DNA of 64,000 bases. Source: Physella acuta (taxonomy: Eukaryota > Mollusca > Gastropoda > Physidae). The translations under genes and the position numbers were made by a program. The notes beneath the pieces were generated by a model, which did not search any database, was not told the origin of the DNA, and worked only from the letters and a program-made list of their open reading frames with translations. Shown here one piece after another: positions 34,793 through 59,213 of this stretch; within the stretch, counting starts at the first letter, position 1; each line of letters opens with the position of its first letter. Where the stretch lies: the NCBI RefSeq assembly GCF_028476545.1, contig NW_026732545.1:165487-229486 (forward strand), given 5' to 3'.

Positions 34793-37700
34793 CTAGAGTT
34801 TCTCCATCTGGACACTGGTCAGTTCTGGGAAAAGTTCTTGTATGACAATGTCCAGCAAGACATAACTCAACTGAAATAAAAGAACAGTTGGAATTAGAAT
34901 ATGTATTCTTTTTAGTATAACATACACAATTCTTAACCATAGAGGGATCTCATCAATACCTGTTTATTTAGCTTAGGTTGTTGGAAAATGTTCAGGAGAA
35001 GTTCACATCCATTTGTTGTTTTTGTTGGCCCAAGAGCTGAGGTCAGTAGCCCTGAGTAAAAATATGTTTCATGATAAATGACTAATTAATGATAAACTAT
35101 TGAAATGATATGATTTTTTTTTTTGAGATCAGAATGATAATTAATTTATTGGTAGCAAATTTTATTTTCAGTAACTGCTACACTTTTTACCTGGCAAAAA
35201 CTCAACCATTTCCTGAAGTGCTTTATTATATCGCTGTTCTTTGTCTTTGTCAGTTCTGAAAATATATATATATCACCAAATTTCAACATCAGGATAAGTC
35301 AAGGCAAAATTTAAAAAATAAAAAAAATTACAAGCTAAATATAAATGTCACCTTAAAGTTTAACAACTAGTTATTGCAGTGAATTTTTATAGAGTGAATG
35401 AAAGGCCTGTCAAAACTAACAAAACTGTATGTTACCTTGGAGGATCATTATCATTGAAAAGTACATCTGAAATGTAGAAGTGTAGAAGAAATTAAACAAC
35501 ACTTGCTATTTTTATTGCAAATAGTGTTGTACTTTTATGAAATTAGAGGTTATATCTATTATACTAATTATAGTTACTAGCATGATGTAAAAAAAAAAAC
35601 TACCCAAAGATACTTTAATAATGAAACACTCATCATCAAGAAAAAGTTATTGAATAATAAGTGATACAGACTTTTTTGATAAAATAGTAAAATATAAAAG
35701 TGATGTAATATGAATTAATAATATCTTAAAGTTTAGTAATGTATTACAATACATGGTATTTCAAGCATTTACATGTGAATAAAAGCCAACTTACCTTTTA
35801 GTAAATGGATTAAGCTAACCAGCCTGTGCTCTTGAGTGACCTGGGACAATTTGTTTTCAATGTGTTGATTCAGGTAACTCTCCACAGTTTCTTTTAGCAG
35901 AATCCTCAAGCTCAACATAACTTGTTGTAAAAACAGAGGAGCTCCAAAGATGTTTTTCACTGGGGACAAAGTAAATTAGCCAGAGTTAAAAGATATCCTT
36001 TTAATGGTAAACAAACTACAGATTATTAATGTTAAAATATATTTTACTGCAGTTTAAGTAACTGTTTGCTCATGTTAAAATGTTTTACTGCCAACTAAAT
36101 TACAAAGATGGGCAGTTCAAATGAAGTTTTTAAATGATTGTCCATATAACAAAGAAATAAAATGATAAATGATAGAAATGAAAAAGAAATCTAATGTAGT
36201 TGTTTTAACACTGTTCTAAAATATTGTGCTATAATTTAAATGTATACCAGTACCAAGCAAGTTATTTAGCAAACCAAATGTGAAGAAAATTAACTTACAA
36301 ATAAAAAGTAGAGAATCAAATGGTCCATCAATATCAGTCATTTGGTGGAGTACATCTTTTTTTGATTGAGGTGGGTTGAAGCCATAGTTCATATTGTTAT
36401 CATAGTGGGTCCCTGAAAGCTGGAGAAAAAAAAATCTGACTTTTTACAGCTAATTAATCACAGCTAATTGTTAAAAAAGTTAAGTACTTATCAAAATTTA
36501 CAAAAAATTATTTGTTCACCATCTTTAGGCAACTAAATGGTGAAATGACTCTTAAAATCTTTCATTTACTCTAAAACAGTTTTCTTACTCTGTTTAACCA
36601 ACCTAAATAAGGTACTTAAAAAAGCAGAGACTTAAATAATAATTAATTTTTCTAGTGTAACTTATAAATTCTTGAAATCTTGTTTTGTTTACTAGTCTAA
36701 CTGAATTTTGATTTGAAGTGAAACCTTGTTCTTCTTTTTTTTTACCTTAGGAATGCCAAGAAAAAAACAACAATAGTAATGTGTGACAGACCAACCTTCT
36801 CACTTGACGTTGACAACAGTGAAGTCTCAGATCCTCTTCTAGACAGCTTACTAAAACACAGGCAAAAGTGTACAACTTTAAACAAATTTAGTCACAACAT
36901 TATAAACCGTTAAACAAACATTTAATTGATATTAAATAAGTATTTTAATGATTGGGAATTACACTATGAAAAATACTTAAGCAAGATTAAAATTTAATCA
37001 TTACATCGATCGAGGTTTTGTTGCTTCAGTTGAAGTTGCAAAAGTTAAGAGAAATTCATCCAAATGTTGGCCTTTCTGATGAGTGAAACGTAAAAAAAAA
37101 TTTATTTTTTACAAACACCATGGTAAAAGCTTATAAGTTTAGACCCTAATTATCATTAAACCTCTTCCTGACCCCATTTGATAGACCTTGTGGGTGTTTA
37201 AATGTGTGGGTGGTTGTGAGTATATAAAATATTGTCATTGTTCAACACACACGTATTTCTAAAATTGTATTTTAAATATATAAATATACTAAATCACTAA
37301 AGACACTAAATACTAAAGACACACATACCTCTTTTACCAGCTTTGTTTTGACAAATTTTCCTGCAAAATTTAAAAAGTAAAATTATTAAAATATACTTCA
37401 CTACATTATTTGCTGAAAAAATAAGACTGATATGGGAAAACTAAGGAATAGCAGGAAACTGTGGAGAGCTTTAACGAATGTCCTATGTTTCTCAAAAAAC
37501 CAAATGGAATGATGATAACATTTTTGTTGGATATTTTCATTGATTCATCTTTAAAAAGACTTCTCAATTGAAAGAACGAGCAGGAACTTACCTAGTTTAA
37601 TATCTGGTAAAAAACTGGTGGAGAATTCATGCTCTGAGGTAAGAAACTTGTAAAGAAGTTCACTATTTTTTAACTGCGGCAAGGTTAGCAGTTTCTGTAA

Positions 37701-40700
37701 CAAAATTGATATCAGCTTTAAAACAAAATCACATACTAAATCCAAACATTTTCATTTGAAAAGTTTCAGTTCATAGGTAAAGTGACTTTGAAATCAAGAT
37801 AAGAAAAACCTAGGCATTGTAAAATTATACTAGATAGCAGTGGATTACCTGAAGATAATTTTCAAAATCTGTTTTCTTGCCCTCTGTAAAATCTTGTTTT
37901 TTTGTACCAAAGGATTTTTTGGCTGGAAGTTGACATTCAGGAAGTTCACCTGGAAAATGGATATTTAATGGTGATGAAAAATATACTTAGTATTGGCAGA
38001 GGAAAAAATTTTTAAATATGTGATTTCTTACCATGAAATTCTGTGAGTTTTTGCTCTAGAACATAAAACTCTGGATACCGTCTGAAAATAAATTATAGTA
38101 AGTTTTAAAATTCTGAAAATAGTTTTTTTAAATACATAATAAAGAAGATTAAATATTTCCAGCTCGACCACCTTTAAGGATAGAAGACTTAATTAAGAAC
38201 AATAATATTACTACTTCAGTAAAAACACTTAAGGTTCTACAATAATAAGCTACAACAAATTCGACAAGACATATTACCTGGCAACTGTCCACTGTTGTTT
38301 TTTTTCTTCACCTAAGAAGATAGCAACAATCATGCGACATTTGCACACCAAAAAAAACAGTTCTTAAATATAAACACTGCTTAAATAAAACACTTATGAA
38401 CACTTTTTATGAATGTAATTGTGCATTTTTAGAAATTTTAACAACAGGTTTTAATCTAATTTCAGATTAGTTATTTTTTAAACAAATGACAAGTTGTTAA
38501 CTCACCCTCCTCAATATCCAGCCGTCTAATATCAATAATAAACACAAAATATTGTTTGCGAGGATTTTCTGGATCAGGTCGTGCCCCGATACGGGGAATT
38601 GTTACCCGCCATGAGCTGAGATCATGCATAGAATGATCCCCGCTAGTTAATGTTTCCTCCAGTTCCTCTTCAATTGATGGCTGTAAAAGTTTACCACACA
38701 CATTTTTGTAATCGTTTCTTCATTTTAAATTACTAATGTAGCTTAAGATACAGATATTTCTTCTTGGTCTACAAAGCACAAACTAAAAAGATCTAAATAC
38801 ACATTATAGTAGATCAATTTTATTTAAAATTTATTATCAATAACTATTTGGTGACATTTTCTCACTATTAGCAAGTGTAGCTTTTCTTTCCATTTCTAAA
38901 CTTTTTATACCACCACTTTTAAAACTAAGCCCACAAAAATTCCACACTAATGCCCGGGGTAAAAAACATAACAACCACAGAACAAACAAACAAGAGAACT
39001 GACTGTCAATGAGTTGAGAGAAATTCCATCCACGCCAACATCAATGTTGTTGCCCAGTTTTTCATCTGAGATAATAAATTAAGAGTTGTATCCAGAATTC
39101 AAATATTCGAGAGATAATGTAGTTTTACTGCAGTTGTTTGTTTTTTATTTAATTAAATTCATTTTTGAAATTTACTATTTAAATCATCACACTTTACACA
39201 TTAAATTTAAGCATTAAAACTGTATGATTATGAATAAGGATTAAAAAGATAAAAATGTACCTGATTTAAAAACATCCTTCAACTTGTTGCCCAACTGAGC
39301 TAAAGTGAAGTCTTTCTTTTTATTTAGTCTAAATAAAATAGTGAAATATGTTCAATACAATGTCAAATGAAACTCAAAACTTTATTTTGGTAATTCGTTG
39401 TTTTAAAAATTGGTACCTTATGCATCAAAATCACAAATCAAATATTGACTTGAAAAAAGTGCAGGCTTGAACAATGAACACTGATAAAATGTGCCCACAT
39501 AGAAATTAGAGCACAACAAATCAACATGAAAGAGAAATTGTAATAAATAAAACTTGAACACATTCTACAACTTACATGAAGCTTTTGACTAGAGAAATGT
39601 AGAAACTGTTGGACAAGGTTTAGGTATCAGGTATCAAGTTTTATGACACTACTGTCATAAAACTAACCATGATAAAAAAAACTTACAATTTTTTTTATCA
39701 ACCAAGAACAAATAAACTATAATGCCTATAATTTCATTCTGTTGATGGTACTTAATAAATAAAATTAATAATAATGTATATAAAGAAAATTGTTCTGAAC
39801 TTTAATAGTGAATAAACAGATGATATTGCGTAAATTTTATTTTAAACATGATGAAAATGATTGTAGTGTTTTGCTGTTTTAGCCATAGTTGGCACTGATA
39901 TGAAATTAAGAACATAGATTTTCAAAAAGTTGTAAAGAAGAAAATAAAAAAATATGACTGAATTATACTCTTTAATTACATACCACAGTAAATTCCTTCT
40001 CTGACATTACAAACCCAAAGAATGACACTAAATTAATACTACAATAAAAACACACCAAAATCAAGGACAACTTACCTCTTTAAGTTTACATACAGATATT
40101 CATATTAAATTATTTGATGTTTTGTAACAAGAGATGAAAAAAGAATCTATAAAAGATATACAGAATCTAATTAACTATTCTAAATTTTGGGGAACTTTCA
40201 ACCAGGTGTCAATTCAAGAGTGGCCAGCTACCATCAAACATTTCCCTGTGTTAACCTTTACTAGATGTTGAGCTCAAAGAGTGTTAGAACCCTCCTAAAG
40301 TTACACTAACAATATTAACCTGATATGTGTAAAAGTCCCATGAAATGAGTGGTGTGTTAGTAAACTAAAGTTAAAGTATATTTAAAATATATTTAAAATA
40401 AAACCTACTCTGGAAAGTTATTAAAAGGAAAGAAGTAGATATCATTAAGACTGCTTAAACTCTTTAATTCAGATAAATTTAATAAGGAAATTAAATAATT
40501 GTTATAAACTTGATATATCATATTTTGGTTGTCTATTTTTTCTAACAAAAATATACAATGCTGTTTTCATTTTTGAGAATTTACTTTTTATTTGTAAATT
40601 AGTCTTCAAACTCTGTTTTACAAAGTATTTGTATTATCTCAATAATTTTAAAAGACTTTAAATTAATTTGAAAGGGTATTTTTTAAATAAATTTACCAAA

Positions 40701-43700
40701 CAATTTTTTTCAAATGCCAATATTTTTTCACAACAACTATACACTGTGAATCTTAAATGATTGGCAAAATCATTCATGTGTACAAATTAAAACAGTAACA
40801 TACATTTTACAATAAATTTTTGTCAACTACATGCGGACAATGAAAGAAAAAGAAGAAAAAAAATACAGAAAGATTCAAAGAGCTTGTCTAAACACATGAA
40901 TTCAACACAGAGTTCAACTTTACCTAAGACTGTTATTCTTTGCACTGAAGAAACTTTAAGAGAAATAAACCAATTTAATAGACCTACAAATGATCTTCTT
41001 TTAATATTTTAATACCTGCAAATATTTAACTTTTCAATTAAAATGTAGGAATCCAACCATGAAACATGTTCCTAGCAAAAGTCAGAAACTTTTTCTAGTA
41101 GAATTCGTCCATTTTTTAAGTCAACACTGGTTTAAGCTAGATTTAGTTGCTCTACTTTTGTAATACTGACCTTGACGATTGCCTTGACAATGATGAATTG
41201 GGTCGATCTCCACAAATCATACTGTAATACTGAATTTAAAAAATAAAAAATAATTTCCATCTGCTGCTTTTTTTTTTTACATTTCATAAAAAAATTGTTT
41301 GTACCTATGAGGCAAAAAACTAAATAGGCAGTTAATTTTCAGAACTATATGAATACCTGAGAATTTTAATCTTAATTAACAGAGTTATATTTCACACCCC
41401 CCCCCCCCCTTCTCAAATTAAATTTTTGTACTCACATCGTCACTTTGATGAAACATTGGTAGAAAGTTGTTCTCCAACAAATCATAAGCATGTTCATAAG
41501 CTCTGAAAGTAATATGATATTGTTTATTTAACTAACTGAACTTCTGTTTAATGACAACATTTATTTATACACATCTATAATTTGATAATGTTAAGCTCGT
41601 TGCCTATTCTTCCAAACCTATTTGAGCAATTCTCAGCTTCAAAGAGAAAGGTAGAATAATTAGTGAAAACTTACTTGAACAAAGGTGTTGTTGTGCGAAG
41701 CCGTATGACTTGATCTGGAGGACCTTCCACCACTAGAAAATATTATTTAAAAGTTCAATGATTTGTCAGGAAACAGGGGAAAAATTTTTAATTTCTGAAT
41801 TTGATTTAAAATGTAATTATTTTAATTCACACCTTCCTATCTTCTAGTTATTTATTAAAAATAAATGTAGTTACATGGTAAAAATCTAGAGACATTACCC
41901 TGTCTGAGAGTTTCCACAATATCATCATCAAATTTGATCCTATCAAGGGCATTCGGTGCACAATAGTTTTTATACAAATCTTTGGCTGTCATATGAAGCT
42001 CCACAAATTCACTTTGAGAAACATCTGGGCTAAGTATTCGCCGGTTAAAATCATCTAAAGGATAATTTTATTTTATTTTGATTTGTTAGTTGCATTTTAT
42101 TTCACTCTAAAAGCTCATGAGCTATTTATCTTTTGATTTAAATTTTAATAATATGCTGCTCATAAATCAAGACTAACTATTTAACACGAGAAACAAAGTT
42201 ATAAAAGACTTGAAAAATCATAAAAATAATTAATGTCAGTTTATCCTTTGAGATGACTCAAATGAGTACTGAATGATACATATTAGTTCATAAAAATAAA
42301 AACTGAAAATCCTTACCACAGGCTAAACAAAACTGTAGTACATTGACAGCAGCTTCACTTTTGAGAAATTGCATGAACGGGTACAATAACTCAGGGCACT
42401 CGGGATTTATTACATCTTTCAATTCAAGACGCAGGCACTGCCGAGGATGATGTTTAAGATGAGTGAGATCAACAGAAAAATAAAGTAAGGTTTATCATTA
42501 GGTAACGTCTTCCATAAACAGAAGATTCTCAGTGTAATGGAGAGTTAATATTAATTTACTTACCGACCGGTTAAAAGCTTTTGCCTGGCTGAACTGACCC
42601 AGGAAAGGAACCAAAGGAGAAGGAGGCTCTACTGCTTGAGGTGGCTGTCAAGTTTGGACAATTAATGAAGAACAATAGGCTCGATTAAAGCTATGCTTAG
42701 TAACTAACTAAAAGACTCATGAGAAAAATACTTACTGGGGTAGTGTCAAAAAATATTAGCAGTAAATTGTTGATTAAATCCTGAAATGAAAAAACATTTG
42801 TAATGAACTGCTATTTCTAAAATCAAGATATACTAAATGCTAGCAGTATATATTACTATGGTAAATTTGAGTGGAAGGTAGAGAATGAGCTTACAGGATT
42901 AGCTATTGCATCCATGGTGGGTAAGAGCACAGACCCTGCCAGCAACTCTCTGACCAATGCACAGGTACTCCTATAAAGTGTGTTCAATTGTCAGAATTTT
43001 ATTTCTGGACTCAATATCCATTTATTTTTAATAAAGAAAAAATACAATGAAATGTTTGTATTAAACATGTGTAAAACAATTACTGTTATGCATAGTTGAC
43101 AAAGATTATATATATTTGATAAATATATTATAAATACAGAAATTATTACTGGTACTGTAAAATTTAATATATTCTTGTAAGACAACTCTAGAGTAAATAC
43201 AAATATAGTGTGACCAAATTTCATAGTAATTAGCAGTGTCAACATGATTAAAGCAAGAAAAACATGGTGCCAATATAAAAATTAAAAATAAACGTCTTAG
43301 TATATTATTGAAAGAAAAGTATCTAAATTGTTTGGTAGAGGATTTGTCGAAACTAAATGTACGATAAATAATTTATAAGTAAACTAAATTATGCAATATT
43401 ATTATTGAATGAATTTTAAGTTGAATTAATGATTTTTACTTTTTTTCAAATTTGGGCTAATAACCTTATTAGAATAATAATAATATTAGAAAAAGGCAAC
43501 CAAAAAAACAAAATGTATGAAAATGTTATAAGACATCAAAGTTGAAGTGTATACTATTCCAGTGTAGATGTGCAAATAAAAAGTGAATGTTCAACTCAGC
43601 CAAAGAAAAGGTGAAAAAATCCACATCAAATTTCCAACTGAGTGCTGCCAGTGAACACATTTTTAGAAAAACCAATCAGCAGCAAACAGTCAACAATAAT

Positions 43701-46700
43701 CTTAAAATCTTCTGTGATAACTTGCTGCTTAAAACATATTTAAACACTACAAAATCTTTATCACAATGAATAAATCCATCTTGTTACTCGCTGTGATAGA
43801 CATAAACATTGATATTCAACATAAAGCAAAGAATCCATTAAATATTAAATTACAGGTTAACCAAATTTTTTTTATCGGACCATTCAAATACACTGACATG
43901 CACTCATTTAAAATCACAAACTACAAACACTCTTGCTTCTTTTCAGACACATTTAGTAAGCAAACATGATGTAGCTAAATAACAAGATTGTAATTTAACA
44001 CATGTAATTCTAACACTAACTACTAAACAAATACATTGACAACCGACCAACATTTTTAATGTAAGCATTCAAATTGTAAAATACCTAACTATTTGTGAGA
44101 AAGTTGAAAACAAGCACCATCAAAAGAAAAATGAAATCAATTCAACAGAAACATGCATTAGGCTGCACTGTTAAATGAATTTCTTACTTTAAGACAGGGA
44201 TAAAAGTATCTTTGTCGTAATCATCTGTTTCAGTGAAGCATGCACTAAATTGGTAGAATACAGTTGATATTAGACGCATTTCTGGTAGTCATTATTTGCT
44301 TCTTTTTTTTTCGCTTTTGAGTCACCAAAAGAGTTTTAGATGCATGTTACCCTTTTATTCTAGCTTGGTATTAACATGACATAACACAGTCAAGAGGAAA
44401 AACCTGCGTAACATTGTGGCAAACAGCAGAACTTGTTTCTAACGTAGCCGACACTCTCTTTTAAGTGGATATTTTTTTCTGGCTAAATTACCATCTGTTC
44501 CTCCAGTCAAAAACTGATCTGAATGTTTTTTAAAGTCAACATTATTGATCTTATTTACTGGTCTACACAAAGATAAGCAATCTCATTGGTTAGTGTTAGG
44601 ATCAAATTTCAAGAGTTATACAACTACCTAGTTTCTGAACTTACTTTGAGTTAAGAGCCTGTGGTCTGAGAATGTAAGGAAATAAAGACTCCACTAGTCT
44701 GCGCAGGTACTCAAGCTCAGCTTTCCTGCTCCACATAGCACAGTGGACACTTGACCCCATGTAATCTAAAGAAATCTGCTGCAGGTCTCCTTTATAACCA
44801 GCTGTAAGATAAAAAACGTTGCTGGTCAAGCACATCATTACTTTATTTACTAATAAACAAGATTCTACAAATTGAAATGGAAATCAAAGATATGCTATTA
44901 TTATTAAATACATAAAATACGAAGGGTTTGGTTTTCATAGAGTCATTATAAATAAGTTTTTACTACAAAAAATGTAAAAAAAAAAAACATTTGAAAGCGC
45001 AATACAAAAAATCTGGCATGAAAGCTACCTTTTTCAAAAGCTGTTATGGAAAGGTCAATGTGCTGCAAAGTAGCACGAAGAATCTTCTTTGTAACTAGTT
45101 CTGGTACATTAACCTGAAAACAGAAAGTCAAACTATGAAATTCTATAGCATTAGTTTTGTATAAAAAGCTTTTACTAAGAGATCTTGCAATTATATAAAA
45201 AGATGGAAAATAAATAACTCACCCAATACACAGACATTATAAAATATCTAAATAAATATGTATTATTTTACTAAGGTTATATAAGTGCTACATTCACCAT
45301 ATTTTAAAATAGTTAAATGTGTGGATGAAAAGAGCAAATACATACTAAATTTTAAAATTCCTCTAAATTCTTAACAGGAATTTTTTCAAACATGTTTTAA
45401 AAACATCTGATGATGAAGAAATTAGGAAGAGAAGATGGTGTTGGATAGGGCACACCCTGAGTGAATAACCAAACAATACCACTTAACAGGCATTATGGTG
45501 GGACCCCCAACCTCCCAAGAAAACCTGGTCACACAACCTAGAGGTTGACAAAGACTGGCAATATCTGTAGTCAAATTGAGAAAATGGCGCAGGAAAAATG
45601 ACTGGCGATCTTAAGTTGTTGCCTTTTTTTAAAAGGACATACTATTTCACCTTTTTCATTCTCCTGAACATAACTGAGGCAAGGAAGCGGAAATTAGTTC
45701 GAAGCTCATCAACAAATTCTTCATCTTCACTAAGGTCACTGTAGAAAGAAAAGAAAAAACAAAACTTAAAATTGCTTAACAGTATAATACATTTAATCTA
45801 TATTCTGAAAATAACTATTATTTTAAAGAAAAAATAAATTAAATGACTTATGATTTTTACTAAAGAGGGAAGAATATAACATTAAAAAGAATTATCTCTA
45901 CTTTTTAAATTTTACCAACCTGTACCAAGTATAGACATATTCTTTCAAGACAATGCTGAAAAACTGAAGAATAAAAATAATAGTAAGAAAGTATTTCAAG
46001 TTCGCAATTTTTTTTAAATTTTGTAATTGATAAAAACATCTTTTTAATCTAGGAACCACCAATAAAAAGTCTAGAAAAAAACCTGCTTCCCTACCTCATC
46101 AAGAGCAATGTCTACACTATGATGAATATCAAGATTGGTCCATGGCTGAAAAGCCAAAATATTCAACTCAGGTCTGTAGAAAAACATTCACAGGCGATAA
46201 AAAATTGTAGTAAACTAAAATACAGTACATATTAATTAAGTATTAATTTTTTTTAATAGAAACAAACATTTTACCTGTGTCGTGGACATTTTCTTAATCC
46301 ACAAACTGTACAAACTGTTTTCATCAAAGTTAATTCATCCTCCTCAGACTTGTGCTTTATAAACAACGGGTTTTTTTCAAATATTAATACACCAAAATTT
46401 AGGCATGACGTTCTATAGATAGTATTTTAACTAAAACAACATGACTGCGTTATGAGTTGATCACCAACAATTACTAATTTTTTTCCAAGTTAATATTTGA
46501 TGTACATTTTGATATTTATAAAAAAAAGTAAAGTACAATTAAAAAGTTTCTTTGACCTCAGCATGTGAAGGAATTATGTGGTCAGCACTATGCTGGGCTG
46601 TTTTACTTTACTCTGCTTGTTAGGTACACATCAAACCTGAACGGACTCTTAATGTACTATAGACTCCAGGTTGAGAGCTGAACTCAATATTTTTGGGCTA

Positions 46701-47828
46701 GTCATCACATGCTCTATTACTCAACCAACAATCCTATTCTGAATATTATAATGAAAATGTATTACTCACCTTTGATTTTCTAATATATATTGGAAGTAAG
46801 TTGGGTAGTACATAATCTGGACTAGAAAAATAGAAGCATTTTAGTAAAGATTTCTTTTCTAATGTTCAAAATTAAAGAGTAGTATTTTAACACTGTATAC
46901 CGAGTTGAAATCCTGCTTGCATGCATACACAAAATGAACTTATAATATTTTTACTAGCCAGTGTATTAAAATAATTATGATGTAGAACAAAACAATAATT
47001 TAGCAATAACTTACCTAAGTAAACTATATGCAAAGATAACACCGAGAATAAACGCCCAGAAAACAAACAATATGTGAGACAAACTGAAATGCATTTAAAA
47101 AATAACAAACATTTATTAGTTTGAAAGTAACAGCCGCATCTAAATTTGATCTGACTGTTCTGTCATATCAATAATCTTTTTATCAATTAACATACACAAA
47201 AGTATAAAAGATAAACGCTTGGAATTGAAGAGCTGCCCGAAGCACAACAGTTCTATCACAGTAATTTATTTAAAGAAGAATAAGTCTAAAACTTAAAAGC
47301 CAAGAAGGGGAATTAGAGCCCATTGTAGATGATTGTCTGCTGTCAAGCCTAGGGCCTCTGAGTGGCTCGGTGTCAGAGGTTTTCTTCTGTGTTTAATTTT
47401 TTTATTTTTTTCACAAGTAATTAAATCTTTTTGATATTTTGTTCCAGTCGTACCTTTAACAGTTAATCGTTATTATTAGTTATTGTAATATTGAAATTCA
47501 TGTTTTTCGGTGTGTCATCACTACTCATCAACAAACCAGCGAGCTTGTCTTGTTGAGGTTGATATTTAATAATTGTAATGTAGGCCTAATGTAATGACAT
47601 ATTCAAAATCTAAGAGGTTGTTTTGTGTCACGCTCCAGCTTGAGGCCTGAGTGTCAGTCTTGTCAAGTTTCTTGTCTCAGTCTTGCAGATGCTGAGTGAG
47701 TTGTGATATAATTTTAAGAATTTTACTCACTTGTAAAATAATAAGTTAATGATCAATAGAACTATGCATGACGCGGTAAATTTTGAGTGTCTTTGTGCAT
47801 AATATTTGAGCAAATACCAAGGTATCAT
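34793..47828 (-). CDS. SNX14: Sorting nexin-14 (PXA-RGS-PX-nexin C)
   Basis: Thirty-four minus-strand exons encode 924 residues in full frame. In order: 47828-47731, 47083-47015, 46821-46770, 46354-46275, 46173-46095, 45963-45920, 45738-45651, 45113-45029, 44801-44645, 44244-44188, 42970-42895, 42780-42736, 42644-42564, 42437-42317, 42054-41899, 41732-41675, 41502-41436, 41229-41171, 39328-39261, 39065-39004, 38680-38506, 38311-38278, 38081-38032, 37949-37849, 37694-37592, 37360-37329, 37075-37005, 36850-36796, 36419-36299, 35959-35795, 35466-35436, 35255-35191, 35051-34960, 34870-34793. SNX14 is an ER-anchored protein acting at lipid-droplet contacts and in sterol and autophagy traffic. Visible parts: start MIPWYLLKYY with two membrane segments (about residues 20-55), CTVCGLRKCPRH, PXA (to about 290; ELLAGSVLLPTMD), RGS (about 338-480; FLKSEAAVNVLQFCLACDDF), PX (about 550-688; ARRYPEFYVLEQKLTEFHGE) and nexin C ending LSYVLLDIVIQELFPEL. 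Several exons are tiny (31-34 nt). Introns hold a LINE fragment and a SINE. Confidence 0.95.
45405..45625 (+). mobile_element. LINE 3'-end fragment (RTE-like), in SNX14 intron 7
   Basis: The plus strand reads DEEIRKRRWCWIGHTL and then decays with stops. The same EIKERRWGWIGHTLRR segment occurs on the minus strand near 63250, so both belong to one family. The R-R-x-W-x-WIGH-x-LR pattern marks the C-terminal end of many RTE-type reverse transcriptase ORFs. The fragment lies between two SNX14 exons, antisense to the gene. Confidence 0.6.
46550..46738 (-). mobile_element. tRNA-derived SINE, old copy in SNX14 intron 3
   Basis: The minus strand carries GTTGGTTGAGTAATAGAGCA (A-box region), CTCAACCTGGAGTC (B-box region, decayed), GTGTACCTAAC and CAGCCCAGCATAGTGCTGACC, which parallel the SINE at 26124-26390. 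The 3' tail is worn. It has the same strand as the host gene. Confidence 0.65.
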
Positions 47829-57070
<9,242 letters not shown>

Positions 57071-57137
57071 TTTATTTTGTTGAGACATAGATGTGTCTAT
57101 ATTGAATCCAGAAAAATTATCGAAAACTTTTTGTAAA

Positions 57138-57143
57138 AATAAA
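57138..57143 (+). promoter_or_regulatory. CDKL2 poly(A) signal
   Basis: AATAAA 68 nt after the stop codon, followed by AT-rich sequence. Confidence 0.5.
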
Positions 57144-59099
57144 ACTTTTAAAGATGGTATTTATTTCTTATAAACCTGTGAGAATTTAGAAATTTTCTAA
57201 ACCAAAATATTTAGATTTTATAAAATTAGGTGTTTATTTTATTATTATTGAATAGTAGTATTTTTACAATTTAAAGTATTAAATGCTTTTATCTTAACCA
57301 GGATTACAGTTTTTTTAAAAATCTGGCATGTTTGTTCATGTGAGTTACCAGCTCCTAGTCTGAGGTAGCCTTATAATATAACAATTTTTAAATTATGATT
57401 TATAAAACTTTTTCCCCCGTTCAATTCAACTTTAAATTATATTGGGTATATGAGCTAAATTCTGACTTGTAAAACTTTTATACTAATTTACCTTTTGCTA
57501 TACAACCTTGATTTTGGCTTAAGATTACATTTTTAAAACATCACAGATCGGAATTTGTAAAAAAAAAACATTTTTTTTAAACTCTCACCTTTCAGCCTTT
57601 ATGATTATTAAATTGTATGACAATGTGTTCATTATTTCCTTATCATTTTGCCAATAGTGGATTTTTTAAACAAACTAGCTTAGTACAAATTAAATAAATT
57701 TTAAATATTGAACTGGGTTAAAAGAACTGAACAAATTTCCTGCATGAGTCTCTATAGTTAGTGGTTGTGGAATTTTTAAACAGATCCTACTGCAAGTTTA
57801 AATCAATATGGGAATTTTAAAAATGCTCATGGTACTAGTTTATTTAATTTTAGCATGAATAGGTCAAACAATCTTTATATATTATTTAATTTTGAAAAAT
57901 ATAGTGTTAACTGTAAGTAAGTTAATAGTTAAAGTTAAAAAGATCTAGATTCTATAAATTAAATTGTGATATATTTTTTTTAAATAATTTTTTTTTTGCT
58001 TTACTATTTAAATAGATACATTGTGATTTTTTAAATTACTTTATCTTAAAATTAAAGCTTGCTTGATAATTTTCTGTTAAATATTGACTTGGCATATTTC
58101 ACAAGAGTTCCTGATTTTGTTGAATCCTTAACTAGTGGCTTGATGTGGTTAGTGGTGTTTACACACCACTTGCTCATTTATGATTATTATAGTCATCATA
58201 TAAGAATAATGTATAATCCAGTTCGTGGGTGCAATAAATTATGCTATTTAAGTAAAAAACATTTTCATTGTTAAATGGCGGGTATGTAAATATATTAAGA
58301 ATGTACATTACTATCACAATTTTCCTTATCATATATGTGTGTTGCTTGCAGTGAATCATTGTGTGTTACACCTAGCAGTATTACAATTCACAAGCTCCAG
58401 TATTAACAAGTCCATTCACTTTCACATTTTTATTCACTTTTTTTTTAAATTCAACTTTTAAAATTTTTATTGCATTTGAATCCAAATATTCTGGAGTTAA
58501 ATAAAGAATTTACAAAACAATAATAGCATTGTCACATAGCATTCTGTGTCTCTATTACATTGAAAAACTAGTTTGTTTCTTGGCAGAAATTAATCATTAG
58601 CTTACCCTGTAGTGAAACCCTAGTCCTAGGTACAATGTGGTCATCCATAAACAAGATTACATAATGACACTTTTTCGTCATCCCCCCCCCCCTCCAGACT
58701 ATTATCACTATAGACATCGCCCCCACCTCCTACTAAAAAAAAGTAATGTTCTTCTTCAGTCTACCACACACCCTAAAAATAATTTTGTTTTTTTTAAACA
58801 GCAATTTCCCTCTAAAATAGTAATGAGCTAGGTCAACAATGAGTACATTAATACTTTTTATTTTTGGCAATTTAAAAACAAATTCCAGTAAAACTGTAAT
58901 TAATAAAGGATAAATTCAGTTTTGGCTTTACTTTTTAAAATGTAAAATTATAATGTCGCACTTTCTAACACACACCCCTCCCCACCACCACCACCACTAT
59001 ACATATACATACCTTCACCTGGGAACAGGTCACAAAAACAAGTCCTACTTTCCCTCCCCCAAGGTGTGTGACATACCCCGTTTATAAAGACCCAATATT

Positions 59100-59213
<114 letters not shown>

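Noticed and set aside
43587-43969. Two consecutive plus-strand ORFs
   Set aside because: They lie within SNX14 intron 10 in antisense and lack domains or splice logic.
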